Counted from the stretch's first letter, positions 35,455 through 43,273 are shown. The stretch is DNA of 64,000 nt from Carnobacterium_A antarcticum (GCF_042658365.1 NZ_JBHSQC010000004.1); one strand, 5' to 3'. The notes: generated by a model from the sequence alone, not told the origin. Numbers and translations: made by a program.

Positions 35455-35484
35455 TCAAACAATTGTTAGAAAGGAAGTTTTAAA

Positions 35485-35814
35485 GTGGGAGAGCAAGACA
35501 ACTTACAAGCCATCATGGGTTTGATCATCAATGGTGGAAATGCTAAAAGCGATGCTATGGAAGCGATCCAAGCTGCCAAAACAGGCGACTTTGCTTTAGC
35601 AGAACAAAAACTAGAAGAATCAGATAAAGCTTTGGTTGAAGCACACCATTCACAAACATCTATGCTGACACAAGAAGCTTCAGGAGAAGATATGAAAGTG
35701 ACGCTGTTATTAGTTCATAGCCAAGATCACTTGATGAATGCTATCACATTCCGTGATATGGCTTCTGAAGTGGTTGATGTCTACAAAAAAATGGCTGGTG
35801 TAACAGTCGATTAA
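35485..35814 (+). CDS. PTS lactose/cellobiose-family EIIA component
   Basis: A 109-aa EIIA that is mostly helical, like the trimeric lactose-type EIIA. The phospho-His is in the segment EAHHSQTSMLTQEASG (about residue 53), and VHSQDHLMNAI is the other family signature. It accepts phosphate from HPr and gives it to EIIB. The start is GTG, preceded by AAAGGAAG. It ends the short sigma-54 operon before a strong terminator, so the EIIC must be encoded elsewhere or shared. No glycosidase gene is nearby. Confidence 0.92.
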   Translation: MGEQDNLQAIMGLIINGGNAKSDAMEAIQAAKTGDFALAEQKLEESDKALVEAHHSQTSMLTQEASGEDMKVTLLLVHSQDHLMNAITFRDMASEVVDVYKKMAGVTVD

Positions 35815-35823
35815 TGGACAGCG

Positions 35824-35865
35824 AAAAATCTTAAAAAGAGGTCCGTCTCTTTTTAAGATTTTTTT
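35824..35865 (+). terminator. Terminator of the EIIB-EIIA operon
   Basis: AAAATCTTAAAAAGAG pairs perfectly with CTCTTTTTAAGATTTT, followed by T. Confidence 0.92.
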
Positions 35866-35963
35866 GCGTTTAAAGCCTTTAAAAAGTTGAATTCGTTGAC
35901 ACAGAAAGCGGTTTCCTTAACAATTAATAAGAGAAGATATTAAAAGAAGCGAGGGTGAGAGCA

Positions 35964-36125
35964 GTGCTGAAAAACGGTTTATTCATCATGACGGGAGGGT
36001 TTATCGCCCTTATTCTAGGATTGACCAGTTCAGATGGCCATCAATTTTTCACGCTCTTAATAGGTATATTTCTTATTGCAATAGGATTTGCCGTTTACAA
36101 TCGGGCAGAACAAAAAGAAGAATAA
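35964..36125 (+). CDS. Small two-helix membrane protein (53 aa)
   Basis: A GTG-started frame encoding 53 residues with two hydrophobic helices (about 5-22 and 28-45) and a charged C-terminus (NRAEQKEE). The ribosome site GAGGGTGA is 7 nt upstream. It is not annotated by any family I know. Its hydrophobicity pattern and ribosome site make it credible. It may share a transcript with the 34-aa gene that follows. Confidence 0.55.
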   Translation: MLKNGLFIMTGGFIALILGLTSSDGHQFFTLLIGIFLIAIGFAVYNRAEQKEE

Positions 36126-36287
36126 AAAATGGTACTTGCCCGCTCAAAGATTTCCAACTTGAAAAAGAAGGGAGTCTTTTTTTGAGTAAACTTATCATTT
36201 CCTTTACTTTTTGATAACAAAAAAATCGTATTTCTTTAGTAGACTGTTCCTTAGACCAAATGCTGATTACTGAAGGAGCGAACACTG

Positions 36288-36392
36288 ATGCCATTACTAT
36301 TTTATTATTTGTATTTCTTTAAATTGCAGCCGATCATCGAAATCGATGAAGACGATGAAATAACTGTGGTCTGGGAAAAAGTTGAAAAGTAA
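36288..36392 (+). CDS. Very small protein (34 aa)
   Basis: The frame starts MPLLFYYLYFFKLQP and ends DDEITVVWEKVEK: an aromatic, hydrophobic start and an acidic tail. The ribosome site AAGGAG is about 10 nt upstream. It could be a membrane-associated small protein. Function unknown; a short ORF by chance is possible. Confidence 0.4.
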   Translation: MPLLFYYLYFFKLQPIIEIDEDDEITVVWEKVEK

Positions 36393-36458
36393 TCGTCTTT
36401 TGATAGAGATTTTGCTAAGATAAAGAAGCTTAAGAATAAGGAGAAATGGGGTTTGGCT

Positions 36459-36938
36459 ATGCTAGCTGAAATTAAACAACAAAATAACAAAACGGTTGTG
36501 GAATTGAACCGAGATTTTCCTTATCCGATTGAAACGGTTTGGCAGATGTTAACGGATAATGCTTATTTGGCTAAATGGTTTAACGAGTTGAGGATCGAAT
36601 CATTGAGCGAAGGCGGAAAAATCGTCTTTGACTTGGGAAACGGTCATTTTGAAGAAATGACGATCACTCAAGTTAAAGTTCCAACTATTTTGACATTCAC
36701 TTGGGATAAAGAGTTAGTCAGTTTTCAGTTGAATGAGACTGCAGAGAGTTCAACACACTTAGTTTTTAAAGAATTTGTCGATACGGTTACTGAACATACA
36801 CCGCGGGACATTGCCGGTTGGCATGTCTGCTTAGACGTTATTCGAGCTCTTTTAGAGGGGAAAACAGATGTAACCCATGAGAAGAAACAGTGGGAGTCCC
36901 TTTATCCAAAATATAAAGAACTATTTCAAATACAGTAA
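36459..36938 (+). CDS. SRPBCC (AHSA1/START-like) domain protein
   Basis: A protein of about 159 aa with a helix-grip fold typical of the AHSA1 group: FPYPIETVWQMLTDNAYLAKW at the start (its first 20 residues are the recognisable part) and a C-terminal helix beginning AGWHVCLDVIRALL. Such proteins bind hydrophobic ligands in a central cavity; related ones act with ArsR-type regulators, but none is adjacent. The start is ambiguous: ATG 36459 follows GGGG, while TTG 36453 lies 9 nt after GGAG. Confidence 0.82.
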   Translation: MLAEIKQQNNKTVVELNRDFPYPIETVWQMLTDNAYLAKWFNELRIESLSEGGKIVFDLGNGHFEEMTITQVKVPTILTFTWDKELVSFQLNETAESSTHLVFKEFVDTVTEHTPRDIAGWHVCLDVIRALLEGKTDVTHEKKQWESLYPKYKELFQIQ

Positions 36939-36972
36939 CTAAAAAAAGAGAAAGTTTGCCGGCAAGACTCAT

Positions 36973-37085
36973 TCCGAGACAAACAATCGTTAAAACAAGA
37001 CGAGTTCGTCCCAAAAGAGAGAATCCGAGACAAATGACTGCTAAAACAGGTCGAGTTTGTCTCAAAAGAATAAAATCTGAATAAA
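36973..37085. repeat. About two units of a 51-52-bp GAGACAAA/TTTGTCTC palindromic repeat
   Basis: TCCGAGACAAA recurs at 36973 and 37024, and a degenerate TCTGA at 37076. The unit GAGACAAA...TTTGTCTCAAAAGAATAAAA is palindromic at its ends. It is the best-preserved example of the family seen at 20441-20545. Confidence 0.8.
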
Positions 37086-37116
37086 TGAACACCAAAAGCG
37101 AAAAGAAAAATCAGTT

Positions 37117-37157
37117 AAAAGGTTTAAATCGACAAAAAACGATTTAAACCTTTTTTT
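37117..37157 (+). terminator. Terminator after the SRPBCC gene and repeat
   Basis: AAAAGGTTTAAATCG pairs perfectly with CGATTTAAACCTTTT, followed by T. Confidence 0.9.
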
Positions 37158-37405
37158 GTTTGGAAAAGAAAAATAAACAACTGATTCAAGCAGGTTTTTT
37201 CAAGCCGTTTATAAGCTGTAAAAAATAAAAAAATCGGTCTATAAAATTTCACAAAACTGTCACACACTATTGCTCCATTAAAGTGTAAACTGTTAGAGCA
37301 GACAGTGAGTTATTGCTCTTAGAAAAACAAAAGATTCTCTCTGTTAAATTGGGAAAAGCCCGTAACAGGAAGAGAAACGAATTCATTCATAAAGGAGTAA
37401 TTTTA

Positions 37406-37663
37406 ATGGAAAAGACCTTTCAAACAAACGAACTTACGACACCTGTCATCGAAGCTGGAAATATAGAATTGCGTGTAGGTGAAAGTTATGACCTGCTGGT
37501 AGGTGTGACTGCTGTTGATTCTTCTGGAAAAGACATCTCAAGAGAGTTAGAAGTAGAGAATGGGATCGATGTCCATAAAGAAGGGATCTATTCTGTTCAT
37601 TACAGTATACGAGATTCGTCTGGATGTAAGGTGACTAAAACGGTTCGTGCAAAAGTAAGTTGA
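37406..37663 (+). CDS. Single bacterial Ig-like domain protein (85 aa)
   Basis: The 85-aa product is a lone immunoglobulin-like domain of the Cry22/DUF5011 type: LRVGESYDLLVGVTAVDSSG then a final IYSVHYSIRDSSGCKVTKTV. Such domains are usually tandem repeats in secreted surface proteins. Here there is no signal peptide, anchor or second domain. The start at 37406 follows AAAGGAG with 8-nt spacing; a longer frame from 37313 lacks a ribosome site and its extra residues are basic and non-domain. It may be a degenerate remnant of a larger adhesin or an intracellular stand-alone domain. Confidence 0.65.
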   Translation: MEKTFQTNELTTPVIEAGNIELRVGESYDLLVGVTAVDSSGKDISRELEVENGIDVHKEGIYSVHYSIRDSSGCKVTKTVRAKVS

Positions 37664-37687
37664 ATCGTTAATAACAAACAATAGATG

Positions 37688-37735
37688 AAAAAGCGAAAAA
37701 GCCAACAGAATTCTCTGACGGCTTTTTCGCTTTTT
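37688..37735 (+). terminator. Terminator of the Ig-like gene
   Basis: AAAAGCGAAAAAGCC pairs with GGCTTTTTCGCTTTT; strong and A/T-flanked on both sides, so it also closes the leftward tRNA transcript. Confidence 0.85.
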
Positions 37736-37753
37736 CCTTAAGCAGTATAAGTA

Positions 37754-37827
37754 TGGTCCTAGGGAGATTCGAACTCCCGGCCTAACGTTTAGGAAACGTT
37801 TGCTCTATCCGGCTGAGCTATAGAACC
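37754..37827 (-). tRNA. tRNA-Arg (anticodon CCU)
   Basis: Read on the minus strand it folds as a complete cloverleaf. The acceptor GGTTCTA pairs with TAGGACC, the anticodon stem AACGT/ACGTT holds loop TTCCTAA (anticodon CCT, reading AGG), and the T-arm contains GTTCGAATC. The discriminator is A and the 3' CCA is not encoded. Length 74 nt. Confidence 0.95.
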
Positions 37828-37957
37828 TGAATGATCTGCTTCTTATTTTCTCACGACTGGATAAAATTGTCTAGTAGAGTTTTTAATAACCTAAACAGAA
37901 ATCGTTTTAAAACCAAAGGGAATACAACCAAGAATTCTGTTAAAACGAGTAAAGTTA

Positions 37958-38012
37958 AAAAGAGCACAACATAAGACTAGTTAAACTGGTCATATGTTGT
38001 GCTCTCTTTTTT
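37958..38012. terminator. Bidirectional terminator
   Basis: AAAGAGCACAACATA pairs with TATGTTGTGCTCTC, flanked by A and T runs. It should terminate the leftward TetR gene. Confidence 0.8.
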
Positions 38013-38026
38013 ATTGCTTTTTTTGT

Positions 38027-38665
38027 TCAAACGATGATTTCTATTGTACTAGATCCATGGTCTTCAATTGAAAAATCTAAATCTGTATGGCCAAAGATAA
38101 GAATAGAAGTGATCTGCTGTGCCATATAAAGAGTCGGTTCTTGGTAATCGTTGTTGTCCCAATTTACCAATACGCCGTAAAGGCCATGTGCAATATACGT
38201 GCAAAATAACGACTTAGAGATATGAGAAGGCGCAGCATGCAAGAAGAATTGATTTGTCAGAACATCTTCAATGCATTTTGTGAAATCCATTTGGAGATTT
38301 GAAAAACCAATGGATTGAAAAGCTAAATGGAAAAAGTCTTTGTTTTCTAAAATAAATTTAAAAATAGAATCATTTAGAGGAGTATCTTTTAAACTAGAGA
38401 AACGTACACCCTGGTAATTCTCTGTTAACATTAAAGAAAACTCACTCAGAATATCAGCTTGTGTCTCTTTTAAGATATCTTCTTTAAAGTAAAAATGTTT
38501 ATAAAAAGTCCCGCGATTGACATCGGCTTTGCGGACAATGTCAGTGATCGTGATTTTTTTAAACCCTTCATCTTTTTCTGTTTCTTTTAATAAAGCAATA
38601 AAAGCATCTGAGATAGCTTTTTTACTTTTTAAAATCCGCTTGTCGGTACTTCTTTCTAATTCCAT
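38027..38665 (-). CDS. TetR-family transcriptional regulator
   Basis: A 212-aa TetR protein. The N-terminal HTH (about residues 15-62) includes ITDIVRKADVNRGTFYKHF. The C-terminal ligand domain resembles the TetR_C_8 (DhaS-like) group. Its target is not adjacent. Upstream on the same strand is a -10 box (TATAAT complement at 38814-38819), a strong GGAGG at 38791-38795 and then an open frame of 38 codons that lacks a usable start and stops just before this gene. The gene's own ATG has only a weak ribosome site (AGGAAA). Confidence 0.85.
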   Translation of the reverse strand: MELERSTDKRILKSKKAISDAFIALLKETEKDEGFKKITITDIVRKADVNRGTFYKHFYFKEDILKETQADILSEFSLMLTENYQGVRFSSLKDTPLNDSIFKFILENKDFFHLAFQSIGFSNLQMDFTKCIEDVLTNQFFLHAAPSHISKSLFCTYIAHGLYGVLVNWDNNDYQEPTLYMAQQITSILIFGHTDLDFSIEDHGSSTIEIIV

Positions 38666-38668
38666 TCG

Positions 38669-38785
38669 TTATTTCCTGTCATCAGCTGAATTTTTTTGTT
38701 CTTTATACCCTTTAGTAAGAATAGAGAGAGCCGTTTCAGCCGCTTTTTTATATCCAATTACTCTATGTGAAGAGTGACTTGTGAC
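38669..38785 (-). pseudogene. Possible short leader ORF that has lost its start codon
   Basis: A clean 38-codon frame ends four bases before the TetR start. It follows a GGAGG site, but the codon at start distance is GTC, not GTG or ATG. It includes IGYKKAAETALSILTKGYKE, which looks like a helical peptide and could even be an N-terminal extension lost from the regulator. Evidence is only positional. Confidence 0.25.
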
Positions 38786-38965
38786 AGTTTCCTCCTTTAT
38801 ATTTATTCGCCTTATTATACTAATCGGCTAATTTTCTCTTATTGTAAGTCCTAGCTGGTTTAAAAGATAGCTGATGATTGTTTAAGAAAGAAACTAAAGT
38901 TGATTGAAAGGTAAATGGAGAAGGATCCGTTAGACAATTATCTCGAACTAAAAGTGGTTTTTTAA

Positions 38966-39109
38966 GTAGACAGAGCCGTTGACAGCAGTAAAATCTGGCG
39001 TGCGATTCGTTTAAGCGAAGAAAAGTATTGCATGGTATCGGATTCGCTAAACGCTGAAATCACTTATGATGTAGTGCTAAACGGCGAAAAGACAGTCAGA
39101 AAACTGTAA
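38966..39109 (+). pseudogene. OsmC/Ohr-type peroxiredoxin-like remnant (C-terminal fragment)
   Basis: The 47-codon frame reads VDSSKIWRAIRLSEEKYCMV, then SDSLNAEITYDVVLNGEKT. OsmC-family proteins end in RAIxLSEEKYCSVSAxL followed by AEITYEY, including the second redox Cys. An in-frame stop immediately upstream and no start codon show it is a decayed 3' end. The N-terminal two thirds are gone. Confidence 0.6.
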
Positions 39110-39132
39110 ACTCAAATCTTTATCTAGACAAC

Positions 39133-39175
39133 AAAAAAAAGCGGCTAGGAATAATTACATTCCTAGCCGCTTTTT
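39133..39175. terminator. Bidirectional terminator
   Basis: AAAAGCGGCTAGGAAT pairs perfectly with ATTCCTAGCCGCTTTT. It serves the leftward aminopeptidase gene and the vanished rightward gene. Confidence 0.9.
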
Positions 39176-39213
39176 CTATTCATTAAATTTTCTATTCATT
39201 AAAACGGAATCTA

Positions 39214-40452
39214 TTACGCCCAATCTCCATTACGGAAAACCGGTACTTTGCTGCCGTCTTTACGGATACCGTCGATATCCATGTCTTTTGAACCAATCAT
39301 AAAGTCAACGTGTACCGTACTGCGGTTCAAACCGGCTGCTTTCAATTCTTCTTCAGACATTTCTGTTCCGCCAATTAAGCTGAAAGCATAAGCAGAACCT
39401 AAAGCTAAGTGATTTGAAGCATTTTCGTCAAATAACGTATTGTAAAAAGTGATGCCCGATTGAGAGATAGGAGATGGGTCAGGTACTAAAGCAACTTCAC
39501 CTAAATGAGCTGCGCCTTCATCGGTTTCAATCAACCGTTTTAAAACATCTTCGCCTTCTGCAGCAGTAACATTAACGACTTTGCCATCTTTAAAGGTGAA
39601 TTCCATATCCAAAATCGTCGTTCCAGCATAGCTTAATGGTTTCGTGCTTTTAACGACCCCATCAACGCGGTTTGCATCAGGAGCGGTAAAGACTTCTTCG
39701 GTTGGCATATTGGCCATAAAGCGTTCGCCGCGAACGTTATCGCTGCCTGCGCCTTCCCAACGGTGGTTAACGGGCAAGCCAACAGTCAAGTCTGTGCCAG
39801 GTGCTGTATAATGCAAGGCCACAAATTGCTCTTTGTTCAATTCGTCTGCTTTTTCGTTTAACGTCACATCTTTTTGCTCCCATGTAGCAATCGGGTCAGC
39901 ATCGTACATGTGGACAGCTTTGAAGATTGCATCCCATAAAGCATCTACTTGTTCTTCTTCAGTTGCTAAATCAGGGAAGACTTTAGCTGCCCATTTTGAA
40001 CCAGCAGCAGCGGCAACGACCCAGCTGACTTTGTTGGCTTGTGTCGCTTTGCGCTGTTCGCTTAAAGCTTTTCCAACAGCTGATTGGTAAGCAGCAACTT
40101 TTTCGCCGTCTACACCAGCTAAAGCATCTGGATCAGAAGAACGTAAGCTGATACGGCTTGCGCCTTTAGCAACCATGTCTAATGATTCATCTATTTTGTA
40201 TTGCGGAATATCGGTCAAAATGTCTTGCGGAGTACCGATGAATTGTTCACGGTTCACGATATCATCAGACCATTTCACAATAACTTCTTTAGCCCCTAGT
40301 TCATAGGCTTTTTTTGTAATCAAACGAGCAAGCGGCGCTTGATCAACGTCTGTTTGAAGAATCACTGTATGTCCTTTTTGCACATTGATTCCTGTTTTAA
40401 CAATCGCATATGCATACTTGTTTAAAAGCTCATTAAAATTTGGTAATACCAT
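39214..40452 (-). CDS. pepS: M29-family aminopeptidase (PepS/AmpS-like)
   Basis: A 412-aa metal-dependent aminopeptidase of the thermophilic M29 family, as in lactic acid bacterial PepS. It trims N-terminal residues from peptides in the cytoplasm. Signatures include the C-terminal LALGSAYAFSLIGG and HVDFMIGS with metal-ligand residues, and an upstream EVALVPDPSPISQSG with the catalytic-region Glu. The start at 40452 follows GGGAGGAAA; the frame continues 23 codons further upstream without a ribosome site. Monocistronic. Confidence 0.88.
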   Translation of the reverse strand: MVLPNFNELLNKYAYAIVKTGINVQKGHTVILQTDVDQAPLARLITKKAYELGAKEVIVKWSDDIVNREQFIGTPQDILTDIPQYKIDESLDMVAKGASRISLRSSDPDALAGVDGEKVAAYQSAVGKALSEQRKATQANKVSWVVAAAAGSKWAAKVFPDLATEEEQVDALWDAIFKAVHMYDADPIATWEQKDVTLNEKADELNKEQFVALHYTAPGTDLTVGLPVNHRWEGAGSDNVRGERFMANMPTEEVFTAPDANRVDGVVKSTKPLSYAGTTILDMEFTFKDGKVVNVTAAEGEDVLKRLIETDEGAAHLGEVALVPDPSPISQSGITFYNTLFDENASNHLALGSAYAFSLIGGTEMSEEELKAAGLNRSTVHVDFMIGSKDMDIDGIRKDGSKVPVFRNGDWA

Positions 40453-41217
40453 ATTATCATTTCCTCCCGACAATCTATTTGATTCATAAAACCATAAGTT
40501 CACCAAATAATCATAGCACAACGAGAGAACGGAAACAATTTGTTGAAACGAGTTATCCTAAAATGTTTTGGTAAAGATAGGAAAATCGAGAGCTCTTTTT
40601 ATTCTTAACAGTTATCCGGTAACTACCAATTTTATCCGATTCGATCGGACCTTTTCGGCTGTAGCTGAAAAGTTTTTCAAAAAAAGATACTTATCTATAG
40701 AAGCAGTCTGTTTATAATTAAAGCACCATTAGTGTTAAAACTAAAAAAAGTTTAGTGTTGAATAAAATAGCAACTGAAAATCGGCTAAAATAAAAATTAG
40801 GTTGAAGTTTTTACACAAATATGTCAATCGAAAATTTCAATCAAAAAATGTATTTAAGAAACAAAAAAAGAATAAAATATTCAACGAAAAGCTATTAAAC
40901 ATTGAGGAAAATAGCCGAAGAGTAAATTCCTTTTTTTTTTATGACATTAGTGATAGAATAGCCATAGGATTTCAAGGAGAGGAAATCCGGTGTTTTAACA
41001 TACAATGTTGTTTTTGTTCCTTACTGAAAGAACTACCAGCGTTTGCCAAGACATTAAAGCAATCAAACTCTCGTTTTTGATAATCCCATTTGCTCAGACG
41101 CTTGCAAGGATTCTTTTAAGAATGCCAGCACCTTCTTTAACGAGGATGTATAAGCAAAAGGTAATGAGGTTAGGGTCAATGATAAGAAGATAGAAATGAT
41201 AAAAGAGGTGAATCAAA
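40453..41217. other. Gene-poor spacer with a TTTCGG hairpin
   Basis: About 765 bp with no gene I can support. Frames at 40802-41080 and 41005-41193 have poor composition and no ribosome site. TTAGTGTTAAAACT and AGTTTAGTGTTGAA near 40730-40765 form a short repeat. The stretch after 40990 (FLTERTTSVCQDI frame) could be a decayed gene, but I recognise nothing. Confidence 0.4.
40641..40672 (+). repeat. Copy 4 of the TTTCGG hairpin element
   Basis: TCGATCGGACCTTTTCGGCT, then GT, then AGCTGAAAAG. It shares the GATCRGACCTTTTCGG core with the minus-strand copy at 3745-3780. Confidence 0.7.
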
Positions 41218-41760
41218 ATGGCAAGAAAAAAAACGATTATGAAATCACAAATTCTTGATACAGCCTACGCTGTTGTAAAAGCGGAAGGATTCGAAGGATT
41301 TACGGCACGAAATATAGCTAAGACAATGGACTGTTCCACTCAACCGATTTATTTAGAATTCAAAAACATGGATGATCTTAAAAATGAACTATTTATAAAA
41401 GTCAAAGACTATCTTGCTGAAACGATTTATCCGAAAAAACGGACAGAGGATGCTATTTTAGATACGTGTCTCAATTTTGTTTATTTTGCAAAAGAAGAAA
41501 CGGTGTTTTTCAAAGCGTTGTTTTTAGAAGACCATTTGGGCTCTGAACGCTTGCATAAGATTTCTTTTGAAGCTATGCTCAAAGCATTTGAACAAAACAA
41601 TGAAACGAAAAATCTTACAAAGGCAGAAAAAAGAGAACGTTTCGAAGAAATTTGGATCGTCGTTTACGGAACTGCCGCTTTGATTGCACAGGGACTTTTG
41701 AAGTTTGATGAAAAAACTGTTACTGAAAACTTGAAAAACACCATAGCTAATACAATTTAA
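41218..41760 (+). CDS. TetR/AcrR-family transcriptional regulator
   Basis: A 180-aa TetR protein. The HTH (about residues 8-52) contains FTARNIAKTMDCSTQPIYLEF, with its first 20 residues forming the recognition helix region. The C-terminal domain is helical and unspecific. The ATG at 41218 follows AGAGGTG. It converges on the flavodoxin gene with a shared terminator. Target and ligand are unknown. Confidence 0.85.
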   Translation: MARKKTIMKSQILDTAYAVVKAEGFEGFTARNIAKTMDCSTQPIYLEFKNMDDLKNELFIKVKDYLAETIYPKKRTEDAILDTCLNFVYFAKEETVFFKALFLEDHLGSERLHKISFEAMLKAFEQNNETKNLTKAEKRERFEEIWIVVYGTAALIAQGLLKFDEKTVTENLKNTIANTI

Positions 41761-41766
41761 AGCAAC

Positions 41767-41805
41767 AAAAAAGTCGGTTCCTTTTATTGGAATCGACTTT
41801 TTTTT
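41767..41805. terminator. Bidirectional terminator
   Basis: AAAAAGTCGGTTCC pairs with GGAATCGACTTTTT. It separates the TetR and flavodoxin genes. Confidence 0.85.
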
Positions 41806-42262
41806 ATAAATCAGCTGCTTTTTCAACGAGTTTTTTTGCGAAGCTATTCAAATTTTCGATATCTTCTTCACCTGGATCTAAATCTACTTTCACGCTTTCA
41901 GCACCTTCGATAGCTCCGATTTCTTTGAACCGTTCCGTAAAATCATCAACCGATTGGCAAAATTTGTCATAAAAAGTATCGCCAGAACCATATGTCCCAA
42001 ATACTTTACCGGTTAAATCAATTTCAGCTAATTCTTCATAGAAATCCACGATCTCATCTGGCAAGTTCGCATCATTCCCGTACGTATAGGTACCGACGAG
42101 GCAAATATCCACATCTAGAAAGTCTTCCGGTTCAGCTTGCATGCAGTCCACCGTTTCAACATCTACGCCTAAATTTTCTAAAGCTTCTTCTATAATCGTT
42201 GTGCATTCTTCTGTGTTGCCTGTTAAACTTGCATATACAATCATTGCAGTTGTCACTGACAT
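41804..42262 (-). CDS. Flavodoxin
   Basis: A 152-aa short-to-long flavodoxin, an FMN-binding electron carrier. The FMN phosphate loop YASLTGNTEE is at residue 10-19, and GTYTYGNDANLPDE near residue 57 and GTYGSGDTFYDKFC near residue 90 form the isoalloxazine-binding loops. It is strongly acidic, as usual. The ribosome site GAGAGGA precedes the ATG. It may serve ribonucleotide reductase or other reductive enzymes; no partner is linked. Confidence 0.92.
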   Translation of the reverse strand: MSVTTAMIVYASLTGNTEECTTIIEEALENLGVDVETVDCMQAEPEDFLDVDICLVGTYTYGNDANLPDEIVDFYEELAEIDLTGKVFGTYGSGDTFYDKFCQSVDDFTERFKEIGAIEGAESVKVDLDPGEEDIENLNSFAKKLVEKAADL

Positions 42263-42400
42263 TCATCCTCTCACTCATCATCGAGTTTCTTCGTACAAAG
42301 TATACCAAAAAATCAGCCCTTTCCGCAATGCAAATTAACCGCCAAAGCCTGGCAAAAAAAGCCGACAAACACAAAAAAATAAAAGTAAAACCAAGAGAGG

Positions 42401-42428
42401 TTCACATTTTCGAGAAATAAGTTATAAT
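42401..42428 (+). promoter_or_regulatory. Sigma-A promoter of map
   Basis: TTCACA (42401-42406), 16-bp spacer and TATAAT (42423-42428). Confidence 0.65.
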
Positions 42429-42487
42429 AGAATAGCAAAGCTCGCTAGTTAGCAAAGTGAACGAATTAAAAGAAAAGAGGAATACAG

Positions 42488-43240
42488 TTGATTACATTAA
42501 AATCTGAACGTGAAATTGACGCAATGGCTGAATCAGGTGCGTTATTAGCTGATGTTCACGTAGCTTTACGTGACTTCATTAAACCCGGCATCACCAGCTG
42601 GGATATTAACCAATTTGTACACAAATATATTGAAGACCACGGGGCTATCGCCGAACAAATCGGGTTTGAAGGATATGAATACGCAACTTGTGTCAGCATC
42701 AACGATGAAATTTGTCACGGATTTCCAAGAAAAGAAGTACTAAAAGACAACGACTTGATCAAAGTCGATATGGTTGTAAACTTAAAAGGTGCCATGTCTG
42801 ATTCTTGCTGGAGCTATATTGTCGGTGAAAGCACCGAAGAAACAGAAAAATTGCTGGAAGTTACTAAAAAAGCTCTTTATCTAGGAATTGAGCAAGCACA
42901 AGTTGGAAATCGTATTGGCGATATTGGCCATGCTATCCAAACTTATGTTGAAGGGGAAGGTTATTCTGTGGTTCGTGAATTCGTAGGACACGGTATTGGA
43001 CCAACCATGCATGAAGCACCATCTGTTCCTCATTATGGAGAAGCAGGCAAAGGTCTTCGCTTAAAAGAGGGCATGGTAATTACGATCGAACCAATGGTAA
43101 ACACTGGAACATGGAAATCAAAAATGGACAACAATGGCTGGACAGCTCGTACAAAAGACGGCGGATTGAGCTGCCAATTTGAACACACCTTGGCCATTAC
43201 TAAAGAAGGTCCAAGAATTCTAACAATGCAAAAAGATTAG
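42488..43240 (+). CDS. map: Methionine aminopeptidase, type I
   Basis: A 250-aa enzyme removing the initiator Met from nascent proteins. The five metal ligands are recognisable: Asp in IKVDMVVNL, Asp in AMSDSCWS, His in GHGIGPTMHEAP, Glu in ITIEPMV and Glu in QFEHTLAIT. The start is TTG at 42488, preceded by AGAGGA; no ATG lies nearby in frame. It has its own promoter at 42401-42428 and a terminator. Some lactic acid bacteria carry a second copy elsewhere. Confidence 0.93.
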   Translation: MITLKSEREIDAMAESGALLADVHVALRDFIKPGITSWDINQFVHKYIEDHGAIAEQIGFEGYEYATCVSINDEICHGFPRKEVLKDNDLIKVDMVVNLKGAMSDSCWSYIVGESTEETEKLLEVTKKALYLGIEQAQVGNRIGDIGHAIQTYVEGEGYSVVREFVGHGIGPTMHEAPSVPHYGEAGKGLRLKEGMVITIEPMVNTGTWKSKMDNNGWTARTKDGGLSCQFEHTLAITKEGPRILTMQKD

Positions 43241-43273
43241 AACGCTTATCTAACTCACTTCAATCCATTTATT

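Noticed and set aside
40802..41193. Small ORFs in the aminopeptidase-TetR spacer
   Set aside because: Lys/Asn-rich translation of AT-rich DNA with no ribosome site and no family resemblance.
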